64,000 nt of DNA from PALSA-612 sp963791225 (lineage in GTDB: Bacteria > Actinomycetota > Thermoleophilia > Gaiellales > Gaiellaceae), in the NCBI GenBank assembly GCA_963791225.1, contig CAWBRV010000002.1, positions 1 to 64,000 of the forward strand. Reading direction: 5' to 3'. A model generated the notes under the pieces. It was not told where the DNA came from, ran no database searches, and saw only the letters and a list, made by a program, of their open reading frames with translations. Shown here in pieces: positions 1 through 7,860 of the stretch (positions are counted from its first letter, which is position 1; the number at the start of each line of letters is the position of its first letter). A program made the position numbers and the translations under genes.

Positions 1-15
1 TCCGCTTAGGTCCAT
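1..15 (-). CDS. Start of an 'MDLSG' winged-helix-type protein (partial, runs off left edge)
   Basis: Only the first five codons (M-D-L-S-G) lie in the window; the gene reads leftwards out of it. It is recognised because the start context CGAGGG-N-ATGGAC followed by YTRAGCGGA is repeated almost exactly at the start of the remnant at 1131, including an in-frame Glu-Gly just before the ATG. It is probably a second member of the same DNA-binding-like family. Function is unknown and nothing beyond the start can be read. Confidence 0.45.
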
Positions 16-178
16 ACCCTCGATTTCCAGGGAAAGTCAGAACAACTAAAGCGTCGGGTACGAACCCCGACCTCTGTTGAGCGTGGTTCGACCAGCTGAG
101 ACCATCCGCTGTTGTCGTTCTGACAAGGCGTTATGAGCACGAGCGGCGCTTTATTGCTGGCCGTCGTAGACTCGCCCG

Positions 179-835
179 GTGGCAGCTTGTCCTGCCTGTC
201 GCCAGGAGCTTCCGGGTGAGTTTTCTTTCTGCCCGTTCTGTGGCGCGCCGCTGACGGCCGAACCTGACACGTCTTCGCTCGAAGAGCGGAAGGTCGTGTC
301 GGTGCTGTTCTGCGATCTCGTCGGTTTCACCGCCGCGTCGGAGCAGGTCGACCCGGAGGACGTTCGGGCGCGCCTGCAGCCGTACCACGCCCGGTTGCGC
401 GAGGAGATCGAGCGCTTCGGCGGCACGGTGGAGAAGTTCGTCGGCGACGCGGTGATGGCGGTGTTCGGTGCGCCGGTGGCGCACGAGGACGATGCCGAGC
501 GAGCCGTACGGGCTGGGCTGCGGATCCTGGAGGCGATCATCGAGCTGAACGAGTCCGACCCGGGCCACGGCCTGCAGGTGCGGGTGGGGATCAACACCGG
601 CGAGGCCGTGGTTGCGCTCGCGGCGCGGCCGGAGCTCGGTGAGGGGATCGTCGCCGGCGACGTGGTGAACACGGCCTCGCGGATCCAGGGTGTCGCGCCC
701 GTCGACGCGGTCGCCGTGTCGGAGCAGACGTACCGGCAAACGGAGCGGGTGTTCGACTACGAGGCGCTGGAGCCGGTGGTGGTGAAGGGCAAGACGGAGG
801 CGCTCGAGCTCTTCCGGCCTGTCAGGGTTCGCTGA
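179..835 (+). CDS. Class III adenylate/guanylate cyclase with N-terminal zinc ribbon, probably 3'-truncated
   Basis: A 218-residue protein with a GTG start. Residues 2-26 form a zinc ribbon (CPAC then CPFCGAPL). Residues 35-215 form a class III nucleotide cyclase domain with the metal-binding LFCDLVGFT, the GDAVMAVFG motif near residue 90 and VNTASRI, with Asn and Arg in the transition-state positions. It would make cAMP or a related cyclic nucleotide in the cytoplasm. In the usual architecture this zinc ribbon and cyclase are followed by an AAA-type ATPase and TPR region of several hundred residues. Here the frame stops right after the cyclase fold, at the point where a remnant of another gene begins on the opposite strand. 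The cyclase may still be active; loss of the C-terminal part is inferred. Confidence 0.8.
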   Translation: MAACPACRQELPGEFSFCPFCGAPLTAEPDTSSLEERKVVSVLFCDLVGFTAASEQVDPEDVRARLQPYHARLREEIERFGGTVEKFVGDAVMAVFGAPVAHEDDAERAVRAGLRILEAIIELNESDPGHGLQVRVGINTGEAVVALAARPELGEGIVAGDVVNTASRIQGVAPVDAVAVSEQTYRQTERVFDYEALEPVVVKGKTEALELFRPVRVR

Positions 836-1131
836 AAGCGGGGCTGGGGGCCGCAGGCGTGCCCGGCCAGTGTCGCCTTTACTGACGTCCACTTGATCGG
901 GCGGCCGAGCAGCTCTTCTGCAGCGGTGTGGATGTCGCGGGCTCGCATCGGCCGGTCGGCGAGTTTGAGGACTGCCGTGATCGTGTCGATCACGGCCCCG
1001 ATCCTCCGTGGCGGCAAGCTCGCCGTCTTCGGGGTGAGAAACGTCAGGGTGTGCAATCGCGCTTGCAGAGCGGCCAACCGGAGAAGCTCAACCTGGAGTC
1101 GAGGGTTCGAAAATGCTCCGCTCAAGTCCAT
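757..1131 (-). pseudogene. Winged-helix 'MDLSG' family protein, 3' end lost (remnant)
   Basis: The frame starts MDLSGAFSNPRLQ and contains a helix-rich segment (residues 43-99) with ADRPMRARDIHTAAEELLGR and TSVKATLAGHA, which looks like a winged-helix DNA-binding unit of actinobacterial type. Homology-like sequence ends after GPQPRFQR near 835. The rest of the frame is antisense to the cyclase gene and looks like read-through, so the usual basic C-terminal strand is missing. Gene function is unknown. The tail-to-tail contact with the truncated cyclase suggests one deletion removed both 3' ends. Confidence in the family is moderate because it rests on pattern memory. Confidence 0.5.
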
Positions 1132-1189
1132 TCCCTCGGGATCGAATGTGTGGTGCCGGTCAACAGATCGAGTGGCAGCTCCGTCTCGG

Positions 1190-1696
1190 TTAGCTCAATG
1201 TGCTCGAGCATGACACGACGAGTGATTGATACGCCGGAGTGAGCTCCTGCCAGCGCGCCTTCCACTCGGATTCGCCTCCGGCCAGGTAGCGGCCGAGGTC
1301 CTCGATGTGCGCCTGCCACCCGGCGCCGTGCTTGTAGAGGACGTCGAGCGGCAGCCCGCGCTCCTCGACGACCAGCCGCGTGCGCTCGCCCTCGGCGGTG
1401 AGCACGGCTTCGATCACGGCCTCGTCTTCGGTTTCCGGCTCCATCGTGATCATGAGGTGGTGCGGGGGGTCACAGACGTCGATGCGTCCGGGGCCTTCCC
1501 AGGTGCTCGTGAAGCGGGCCTGCACGGTGCCGCCGACCTTCAGTTCTCCCTCGACCGTGGCGATCCAGCGTGCGAGCCGGTGAGGCTCGGTGATGGCCGA
1601 CCAGAGGTCGGTGATGTCGGTGTCGTAGACATCCTCCACGCGCACCGCACCGCGTTTCTCGTCGAGGCGGCGCATGCTGCCGAGGATCAGGCTCAT
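1190..1696 (-). CDS. SRPBCC (AHSA1-like) domain protein
   Basis: 168 residues of the START/SRPBCC helix-grip fold, AHSA1-like branch: LWSAITEPHRLARWIATVEG near the N-terminus and an ERTRLVVEERGLP strand late in the fold. Such proteins bind small hydrophobic ligands; the ligand is unknown. It is the last gene of a three-gene minus-strand operon: its ATG (1696) overlaps the TGA of the preceding SRPBCC gene as ATGA, with an AAGGAG site upstream. The two SRPBCC proteins are clear paralogues (both begin with an LGS motif followed by a V-R-x-E-D segment), so they arose by tandem duplication. The C-terminal dozen residues look unstructured. Confidence 0.85.
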   Translation of the reverse strand: MSLILGSMRRLDEKRGAVRVEDVYDTDITDLWSAITEPHRLARWIATVEGELKVGGTVQARFTSTWEGPGRIDVCDPPHHLMITMEPETEDEAVIEAVLTAEGERTRLVVEERGLPLDVLYKHGAGWQAHIEDLGRYLAGGESEWKARWQELTPAYQSLVVSCSSTLS

Positions 1697-2205
1697 GTCG
1701 TCTCTCCTTGCGCCAAGGCTTCGTAGGCAGGAAGCAGCTCTTCCCAGCGCGACTCGCCGTCTGCCGGCTCACGCCCGGCGATGTGTGCGGCGAGGTTCTC
1801 GAGGTGGATCTGAACCCCGGCTCCGTAGGCGGGGAGCAGGGGCAGGGGCAGGCCCCGATCCTCGACGACCAGAATGGTCTGGCCGCCGTCCGCGGTCAGC
1901 CAGGCTTCGATGACGGTGTAGGCCGGCTGACCCGGTCGGGCGTCGGGATCGTGCATCGTGACCAGCAGCCGCCGCGGGGGCTCACACGCGTCCACGCGCC
2001 CGGTGCGTTCCCCCGCGTCGGGAATGCGCACCTGCAACTCACCGCCGAGGCGGAGGTCGCCCTCGACCTCGCCGTACCAGCGGGCGAGACGTCCGGGATC
2101 GGTCAGGGCCGACCACAGATCGTCGATATCGGTGTCGTATCGGTCCTCCATGCGCACGACGCCGTTGCCGTCCTCGGATCGCAGGCTTCCCAGGATGCTC
2201 GTCAC
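1693..2205 (-). CDS. SRPBCC (AHSA1-like) domain protein
   Basis: 170 residues, SRPBCC/AHSA1-like (DLWSALTDPGRLARWYGEVE near the N-terminus). The GTG at 2205 is chosen because it overlaps the stop of the ArsR gene (GTGA) and is preceded by AAGGAGCGACAA; an upstream in-frame ATG would lie deep inside arsR. The gene is translationally coupled to arsR upstream and to a paralogue downstream. In related ArsR-SRPBCC pairs the regulator usually controls the SRPBCC gene; the ligand is not known here. Confidence 0.85.
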   Translation of the reverse strand: MTSILGSLRSEDGNGVVRMEDRYDTDIDDLWSALTDPGRLARWYGEVEGDLRLGGELQVRIPDAGERTGRVDACEPPRRLLVTMHDPDARPGQPAYTVIEAWLTADGGQTILVVEDRGLPLPLLPAYGAGVQIHLENLAAHIAGREPADGESRWEELLPAYEALAQGETT

Positions 2206-2528
2206 TTGTCGCTCCTTCGTTCGCGCTTTCCCCGGGCCACCTCCGTGTGCAGGGCATCTAGCTGCTGCTGCCACAGGGCCCGATACCGACCGAGCCATTC
2301 GTCGACCTCGGCGAGCGCCTCGGGGCGAAGACCGTAGACCCGGCGCTGCGCCTCCTGGCGAAACTCGACCAGCCCCGCCTCCCGCAAGACCCGGAGATGC
2401 CGCGACACCCCGGGCCGCGCAATCGGCAGCAGCGCGGCCAACTCACCCGCGGTGGCCGGGCCTTCCGTCAACGCCTCCAACATCGTCCGCCGGCTCTCGT
2501 CCGACAGCGCCCGCAGAACAGCCTCCAT
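2202..2528 (-). CDS. ArsR-family winged-helix transcriptional regulator
   Basis: 108 residues. The winged helix runs from about 5 to 85, with the recognition helix in PGVSRHLRVLREAGLV and a wing at RRVYGLRPEA. No cysteine pair of the arsenic-sensing type is visible, so this is the ArsR/SmtB fold without an obvious metal site, as in regulators paired with SRPBCC genes. It heads a three-gene operon. A palindrome and a TTGACT box lie directly upstream of its ATG, which suggests autoregulation. Confidence 0.88.
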   Translation of the reverse strand: MEAVLRALSDESRRTMLEALTEGPATAGELAALLPIARPGVSRHLRVLREAGLVEFRQEAQRRVYGLRPEALAEVDEWLGRYRALWQQQLDALHTEVARGKRERRSDK

Positions 2529-2530
2529 GT

Positions 2531-2565
2531 CTTGACCGTATCAAATCGGTTACGTAACAGTCAAG
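2531..2565 (-). promoter_or_regulatory. Promoter/operator of the arsR-SRPBCC operon
   Basis: A perfect 10-bp palindrome GTTACGTAAC (2549-2558) sits within outer inverted hexamers CTTGAC/GTCAAG (2531-2536 and 2560-2565). Read on minus, TTGACT (2564-2559) makes a good -35 box and GATACG (2542-2537) a weak -10 at 16 bp spacing, leaving a leader of only about ten bases before the ATG. The palindrome lies between the two boxes, a usual place for an ArsR operator. Regulation is inferred. Confidence 0.5.
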
Positions 2566-2649
2566 GTACATAAGACTTTTTTTCAGCGCCGTACGACACC
2601 ATCCCCGATCGCGGAGCCTGGAAAAGGTGCGGAAGGTCGAGACCTCCCG

Positions 2650-3288
2650 TCAGCGAAGAGCCTCCTCGAACCGCGGGTCGTCGCGTACTGCGGCAAGGTC
2701 GTCGTCTCTGCGGGCGTCTTCCCGGAACCGCGGGAGCAGCTCGACGGACCGACGCAGGTGGGCGAACGTGTCGTCGCTGGTGTCGCCCGCGAGCGTTGCG
2801 AAGCACGCGTAGTTGTAATTGAGGCCCGCGTGGTCCGGCATCTGCTCGAGGGCAGCTCGGACCGCTACGAGCGCATCGGCGTACCGCTGTTCGCCATAGG
2901 CGGTCATCGACTCTCTGTGGAACGGCCACGCCTCACCCCAGTCGACCCCCTGGTACGCCTCGCCCGGTGTGGCGCCGACAGCGAGGATGGTTCCCCATCC
3001 GGTCGCCTTCCGCCGCGACTCCGGCCCGACGAACACGAGTGTTCCTGGCGGGGCGTCGAACGCCTCGCCGTCGACCTCGAAGGTCGCATTCCCGTCGAGC
3101 ACGATGTACAGCTCCTCCTGGCCCGACCCGGCCTCGTCGTGCTCGCCGATCAGCGTGCCGTCCTCGCTGGGCGTGTAGGCGTTGATTCCAAATGCGTGGA
3201 TCCCGAGGTGCTCGCGCACCGGAATATCTCTACCGCGCCGCTCGATGTCGTCGAGTCGCGCGACCTGCCACGTCGGCTTGCCGTTCAT
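2650..3288 (-). CDS. Cupin-domain protein with C-terminal TPR-like helices
   Basis: 212 residues. Residues 20-105 are a small cupin barrel (EELYIVLDGNATFEVDG, then APPGTLVFVGPESRR). Residues 120-212 are helical and TPR-like (YGEQRYADALVAVRAALEQM, then FAHLRRSVELLPRF). The start is supported by GGAGGTG five bases before the ATG. A cupin joined to a tetratricopeptide tail is a recurrent actinobacterial arrangement of unknown substrate. It stands alone on minus, 121 bases downstream of the arsR start region. Confidence 0.8.
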   Translation of the reverse strand: MNGKPTWQVARLDDIERRGRDIPVREHLGIHAFGINAYTPSEDGTLIGEHDEAGSGQEELYIVLDGNATFEVDGEAFDAPPGTLVFVGPESRRKATGWGTILAVGATPGEAYQGVDWGEAWPFHRESMTAYGEQRYADALVAVRAALEQMPDHAGLNYNYACFATLAGDTSDDTFAHLRRSVELLPRFREDARRDDDLAAVRDDPRFEEALR

Positions 3289-3445
3289 CCGTTCACCTCC
3301 GAGTCCTGCGGGTCATTGGGAATCGTCGATCGTAACCGCCGTCAAACGGCTCGCTTGATCGGGGAACGCCTGCGAACCGGCATGCAGCGGTGTACCGACC
3401 GCTCTGCCGGTGGAACTGGGCGTCGAACCGCCTCGTTCCCGGCGG

Positions 3446-5086
3446 CTAGGGGGAGTCGAGTCCGACCCAGAGGCGGCCGTGACCGACGGCGACGCCGTTG
3501 CCGACTGCCGCGTTGGGGCAGCACTGCTGGTGGTGGAGCGGGATGGTGCCGGTTATCTGGCCGCTCCTCGGGTCGACGTGGAGGAGTCGAGACGCCAGGT
3601 CACCACCTTGGAGCCCCCAGACGCCGCTTGCCCGGTCGACGGCGAGGGGGCCGCCGCGCACGCCGATGACAGTCTGGCTCATGACCTGGCCGCTGATGGG
3701 GTCGAGCCGCTTCAGGACGCTCACGCCATAGATGCTGTTCGTATTCACCGTCTTCCACGAGCCGATCCAGTACGAGCCGAAGCCGGCCGCCCAGTTTCCG
3801 GAACTGAACGTTTCGCTGTTGAGTCCGTTGTCCGTGGCGACCGGCGTGTAGGACTGAGAGCTCAGGTCGACGGGTCCCATCGAGTAGTCCGTGTTCCGGA
3901 TCGCAAGCAATTGACCACCCGTGTAGCGGAGGCCGTAGCAGGTACTGCCCGGTGAGGTATGCGGCTCGCTCGGCAGCCGCAGCTTGCGAAGAACGCTTCC
4001 GCTCGCCGCGTCGAGCACGGCGACGTCTTGCCCCTCGGACACCCAGACGTTCCGGCCGTCCCCGGTGACGAACACGAAGCAGCGAAGGGGTGTATGCGGT
4101 CTCCACAGCGTGATCTTGGTTGCACCGGTGCTGTCGATCTCGTCCACACCCCCGGGGAAGCCGATCCACTCCCTGCCGCCGACCGCGTACTGGCTGTCGG
4201 GGGCGCCGTCGACCCCGATCGTCTGGACGACCTGGAGCGTGCTCGGGTCGATCGCGGTCGCCGTGTGTCTGGACCCGTTCAACACCCAGATCTTGTCGCC
4301 GCCCGCGTCGACGTCGGTGGGGCTGAACCCGAGCGGCACGTCAGCGACCGGCTTGTCCGACTTCGGATCGATCACGGCGATCGAGTTCGCGACCAGCCGC
4401 ACCGGCTTCGCCGAGGCGGAACCGGTCGCCAAAAGGACACCCGCCGCCGCAGCGCCGGCGACGGCCAGAGCCGCCACGACCAAACCGAGGCGGGCGGCGC
4501 GACGCCTGCGGCCACGCGGCAATGTCCGCGGTGCGGGAAAGCGATCCTCGAGACCGGCGGCGACCACCTGATAGAGCCGCACCGGCTCGTCGATGTCCTT
4601 CAACCGGTGGACACCCAGGTCACGAAGCGAAACTCCCGCCGGCAGGTCGTCCGACACGAGACCACGAGCCGTCTCCGACACCAAGACCTGGCCGCCGTGC
4701 GCCGCCGCACCAATCCGAGCAGCTCGATGCACGCCGATACCCACATACCGCTCCTCGCCTGCCTTCGGCTCACCGCTGTGCAACCCCATCCGCACACGCA
4801 CACGCACCTGCTCGGGCCACTCGTGCAACGCCAGCTCGCGCTGCGCGTCGATCGCCGCCGACACACCCTCCCGAGCCGACCGGAACGCGCAGAACAACGA
4901 ATCGCCCTGTGTATCCACCACCTGACCGCCGTACGCCGCGACCGCAGCGCGCAACACTCCCGCCTGCTCCGCCAACACGCTCTCGTACCGGTCCCGGCCA
5001 AGCCGCTTGAGCAGCTCAGTGGACCCCTCCATGTCGGTGAACAGGAAGGTGACGGTGCCGCTCGGGAGTCCGCCACCAGGGGCCAC
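3446..5086 (-). CDS. Class III cyclase - transmembrane - beta-propeller (NHL/Vgb-like) protein
   Basis: 546 residues from a GTG at 5086, placed just before LPSGTVTFLFTDMEGST. Residues 10-180 are a class III cyclase domain (LFTDMEGST, DTQGDSLFCAF, RMGLHSGEP, VHRAARI). After a basic RGRRRRAAR stop-transfer there is one membrane helix (about 206-228). The remaining ~310 residues hold repeated strands of the propeller type (NSIAVIDPKSDKPVADVPLG, KIWVLNGSRHTATAID, NVWVSEGQDVAVLDAASGSV). The cyclase is predicted cytoplasmic and the propeller outside, so extracellular sensing may set cyclic-nucleotide output. The frame is open upstream to 5812, but that part is antisense to hypF and was left out. 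No strong ribosome site is visible. Confidence 0.8.
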   Translation of the reverse strand: MAPGGGLPSGTVTFLFTDMEGSTELLKRLGRDRYESVLAEQAGVLRAAVAAYGGQVVDTQGDSLFCAFRSAREGVSAAIDAQRELALHEWPEQVRVRVRMGLHSGEPKAGEERYVGIGVHRAARIGAAAHGGQVLVSETARGLVSDDLPAGVSLRDLGVHRLKDIDEPVRLYQVVAAGLEDRFPAPRTLPRGRRRRAARLGLVVAALAVAGAAAAGVLLATGSASAKPVRLVANSIAVIDPKSDKPVADVPLGFSPTDVDAGGDKIWVLNGSRHTATAIDPSTLQVVQTIGVDGAPDSQYAVGGREWIGFPGGVDEIDSTGATKITLWRPHTPLRCFVFVTGDGRNVWVSEGQDVAVLDAASGSVLRKLRLPSEPHTSPGSTCYGLRYTGGQLLAIRNTDYSMGPVDLSSQSYTPVATDNGLNSETFSSGNWAAGFGSYWIGSWKTVNTNSIYGVSVLKRLDPISGQVMSQTVIGVRGGPLAVDRASGVWGLQGGDLASRLLHVDPRSGQITGTIPLHHQQCCPNAAVGNGVAVGHGRLWVGLDSP

Positions 5087-5118
5087 GAGCCGTTTGTACC
5101 ACGCGCCGCTTGCTGAAG

Positions 5119-7305
5119 CTATCGAGGAAGACCTGGAGCCGAAGGTTCGAAAGCAGCGTGCGAAGGCGAGACTGTCGCCGCCGCAACCGCCGCCTGGCCG
5201 TAGCTGATCCCGCCGTCGTTCGGCGGGACGCGGCGGTGGCTCAGCACCCGGAAGCCCAGGCGCTCCAGCCGTCGCCGTGTCGAAGACAGAAGGCGCAGGT
5301 TCTGGAAGCTGCCGCCGCTGAGGACGACCGTACGCGGCTCGGCCGACTCGGCGCAGGCGCGGGCGCTCGCCGCGGCCACGGCCTCGTGGAAGGCGGCCGC
5401 GATCTGCTCGCGCGGCCGGCCCGCGGCGAGGTCGTCGAACACCGCCCAGACGAGGGCGGGGCCGTCGCCGAAGCGCCACTCGTACGGCTCGGCCTCGGTC
5501 CCCTCTGCGAGCTGCTCGAGCTCGACCGCGGCCTGGCCCTCGTAGGTGACGTGCTCGCGGACGCCGAGCACGGCTGCTACCGCGTCGAACAGGCGGCCCA
5601 TGCCCGACGAAAGCGGCGCGTTCACCTTCAGGCTCTGGCGCACCTCGGGCCAGCGCTCGAACGGGACCGGCAGGCCGGCGAGCTCGAGGTGGGCGGCCGC
5701 GGTTCGCCAGGGCTCGCGGATCGCCGCCTCGCCGCCGGGCAGCGGCACCGGCTCGAGGTGCGCGACCCGCTCGAACTCGGCAAGGTCGCAGCGCAGGAGC
5801 TCCCCTCCCCACAGCGTCCGGTCCGTGCCGTATCCCGTCCCGTCGAAGACGAGCGCGAGCGCCGGCCCGAGCTCACCGTGCTCTGCGAGACAGGCCGCAG
5901 CGTGGGCGTGGTGGTGCTGCACGCCGACGAGCTCCGCGTCCTGCTCCAGCGCCCACTTGGTCGCCAGGTACTCCGGATGGAGATCGTGCGCGATCACCGG
6001 CTCGTCGACCGCCAGCATCCGCAGGTAGAGCTCGAGATCGTCGACGAATGCGCGGTAGGCGAGCTCCGAGTCGAGGTCGCCGAGGTGGGCCGACAGGAAC
6101 GCCTCGCCTCCGCGCGCGACGCAGAACGTGCTCTTCAACTCCGCACCGGTCGCAACGATCGCCCGCGAGGAGGCGACCGGAAGCGGTAGGGCAGCGGGGA
6201 CGAAGCCGCGCGAGCGGCGCACCGGGAACTCGGCTCGGACGACGGAGTCCTCGCAGCGGCGGTGGATCGGCCGGTCGTGTGCGAGGAAGGCGTCCGCGAT
6301 GCCGGCCAGCCGCTCGCGCGCCTCGCCGTCCTCGAAGGCGATCGGCTCGTCCGAGCGGTTGCCGCTCGTCATCACGAGCGGGCGAGCGCCGTCGGCGAGC
6401 AGCAGGTGGTGGAGGGGTGTGTAGGGGAGCATGAGCCCGAGCCACGTCGTGCCGGGAGCCACCGAAGCGGCGAGCGCCGCGTCGGCGCGTCGGCGGACGA
6501 GCACGATCGGCCGCTCGCGGGAGTGGAGGAGCTCCAGCTCTCGGTCGCCCAGTTCCGCGAGCGCGTCCGGCTCCGTGGCCATCACCGCGAACGGCTTCTC
6601 CTCGCGGTGCTTGCGGGCGCGGAGCCGAGCGACCGCCTCCTCGTTCGCCGCATCGCAGGCGAGGTGGTAGCCGCCCAGCCCCTTGACCGCGACCACGGCG
6701 CCGTCCCGCAGCAACTCGACCGCCTCCTCGAGCGGCATGGAGAGCTGCGGCCCGCAGACGGGGCAGGCGATCGGCTCGGCGTGAAAGCGGCGGTCGGCCG
6801 GATCCTCGTACTCGCGCCGGCAGTGGGCGCACATCGGGAATCCGGCCATCGTCGTGTAGGGCCGGTCGTAGGGCGTGCGGCGGACGATCGTGAACCGCGG
6901 CCCGCACTGGGTGCAGTTGACGAACGGATAGCGGTAGCGCCTGTCGGCCGGATCGAAGAGCTCGCGCAGGCACTCGTCGCAGGTGGCGACGTCGGCGGGG
7001 ATCGGGGCCGTTCCGGCGGCCGCATTGCTCGTCTCGATCCGGAACGCGCGCTCGTTCCGGATCGGAACCGCCTCCGTCGTCACCGACTCGACCTGGGCGA
7101 GGGAGGGCGCTTCCGCCTGGAGCGCCGAGGCGAAGGCGTCGAGCGCGCCCGGCGCGCCTTCGGCCTCGACGACGACGCCCTCGCCGTCGTTGAGGACGAA
7201 GCCGCCGAGCGAAAGGCGGGTCGCCACGCCGTAGACGAACGGCCGGAAGCCGACGCCCTGAACGACTCCGTGAACGCGGAAGCGGCGGCGTTCCAGGCTC
7301 TGCAC
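5119..7305 (-). CDS. hypF: Carbamoyltransferase HypF, [NiFe] hydrogenase maturation
   Basis: About 728 residues. In order: acylphosphatase domain (RRFRVHGVVQGVGFRPFVYG at the N-terminus), two zinc-finger pairs (CDEC...CTQCG and CAHC...CPVCG), a YrdC/Sua5-like nucleotide-binding domain, and a Kae1-like carbamoyltransferase domain with HHHAHAAA. HypF uses carbamoyl phosphate and ATP to thiocarbamoylate HypE, giving the CN ligands of the hydrogenase iron. GTG at 7305 is a guess: it lies just before the conserved domain but has no clear ribosome site, and another GTG lies a few codons upstream. It is divergent from the other hyp genes and followed at 32 bases by the cyclase/propeller gene. Confidence 0.93.
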   Translation of the reverse strand: MQSLERRRFRVHGVVQGVGFRPFVYGVATRLSLGGFVLNDGEGVVVEAEGAPGALDAFASALQAEAPSLAQVESVTTEAVPIRNERAFRIETSNAAAGTAPIPADVATCDECLRELFDPADRRYRYPFVNCTQCGPRFTIVRRTPYDRPYTTMAGFPMCAHCRREYEDPADRRFHAEPIACPVCGPQLSMPLEEAVELLRDGAVVAVKGLGGYHLACDAANEEAVARLRARKHREEKPFAVMATEPDALAELGDRELELLHSRERPIVLVRRRADAALAASVAPGTTWLGLMLPYTPLHHLLLADGARPLVMTSGNRSDEPIAFEDGEARERLAGIADAFLAHDRPIHRRCEDSVVRAEFPVRRSRGFVPAALPLPVASSRAIVATGAELKSTFCVARGGEAFLSAHLGDLDSELAYRAFVDDLELYLRMLAVDEPVIAHDLHPEYLATKWALEQDAELVGVQHHHAHAAACLAEHGELGPALALVFDGTGYGTDRTLWGGELLRCDLAEFERVAHLEPVPLPGGEAAIREPWRTAAAHLELAGLPVPFERWPEVRQSLKVNAPLSSGMGRLFDAVAAVLGVREHVTYEGQAAVELEQLAEGTEAEPYEWRFGDGPALVWAVFDDLAAGRPREQIAAAFHEAVAAASARACAESAEPRTVVLSGGSFQNLRLLSSTRRRLERLGFRVLSHRRVPPNDGGISYGQAAVAAATVSPSHAAFEPSAPGLPR

Positions 7306-7489
7306 CTGTGGGATGCTGCACGACGGCACGCTTTCGAGTCGCCGCCGCGTCCGCCGCTCGAGCTTGGAGTTAGGGTTACCGCTCCCGTGCGGGGTCTCCG
7401 GTCTCCCCACCGCGAATTCGCGGATGTGGCGGCCGGTCACGATCGACGACACTGAGGCGGTAGGCGGATCCGACGATGGGAGCGCGACG

Positions 7490-7768
7490 GTGTGCTTGGC
7501 GATTCCTGGGCAGGTGATCGAGCTCGTCGACGAGACGAACCGCCTGGCTCGGGTCGACGTCGCCGGCGTGCAGCGGAAGGTGAACATCGCCCTTCTCGAC
7601 GGCGTCGACGGCGGTGCGAAGCCGGGTGACTGGGTGCTGATCCACGTCGGGTTCGCGCTCTCCAAAGTCGACGAGGAGGAGGCGCACGCGACGCTCGGCC
7701 TGTTACGGCAGATGGGCGACGCCTACGAGCAGGAGCTGGAAGACCTCCGGGCGAGCGTCATCGAGTGA
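7490..7768 (+). CDS. hypC: Hydrogenase assembly chaperone HypC
   Basis: 92 residues. It starts V/M-CLAIPGQVIEL, the HypC signature in which Cys2 carries the Fe(CN)2CO unit between HypD and the hydrogenase large subunit; DWVLIHVGFALSKVDEEEA is the second family motif. The GTG at 7490 is fixed by the need for Cys at position 2 and by GGGAG upstream. It is the first gene of the plus-strand hyp run. A second, divergent HypC-type gene follows. Confidence 0.93.
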   Translation: MCLAIPGQVIELVDETNRLARVDVAGVQRKVNIALLDGVDGGAKPGDWVLIHVGFALSKVDEEEAHATLGLLRQMGDAYEQELEDLRASVIE

Positions 7769-7772
7769 GAGT

Positions 7773-7860
7773 CTCGCGGTCTACTCGGGCGTCGATGCCG
7801 GTGCGAGGCCGGAGGGAACAGTGTGAGTAACACGGGCCCGCAGAGCATCGTGCCGGCAGC
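7773..7860 (+). repeat. Leader repeat shared with 55386-55472 (copy 1)
   Basis: About 80 bases spanning the ribosome site and GTG start of the second hypC-like gene resemble the sequence before the histidine kinase at 55435. The 42-base core (7799-7840) matches 55411-55452 at 37 positions and includes GGCCGGAGGG and GTGTGAGTAACACGG. A shared CTCGCGGT lies about 18 bases upstream of the core, and similarity fades into the coding region. The GTG lies inside the small inverted repeat GTGT-gagta-ACAC. It could be a mobile short repeat or a conserved leader RNA. Confidence 0.5.

Noticed and set aside
5087..5812. Upstream open extension of the cyclase/propeller gene (frame open to 5812)
   Set aside because: It is antisense to conserved hypF codons, has Arg/Ala/Pro-rich composition and no motifs; open antisense frames are common at this GC content.
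7799..7840. Cobalamin-riboswitch-like string (GGTGCGAG then CCGG) in the leader repeat
   Set aside because: Too short, no B12-box or conserved kissing-loop parts, and the downstream genes are not linked to cobalamin.
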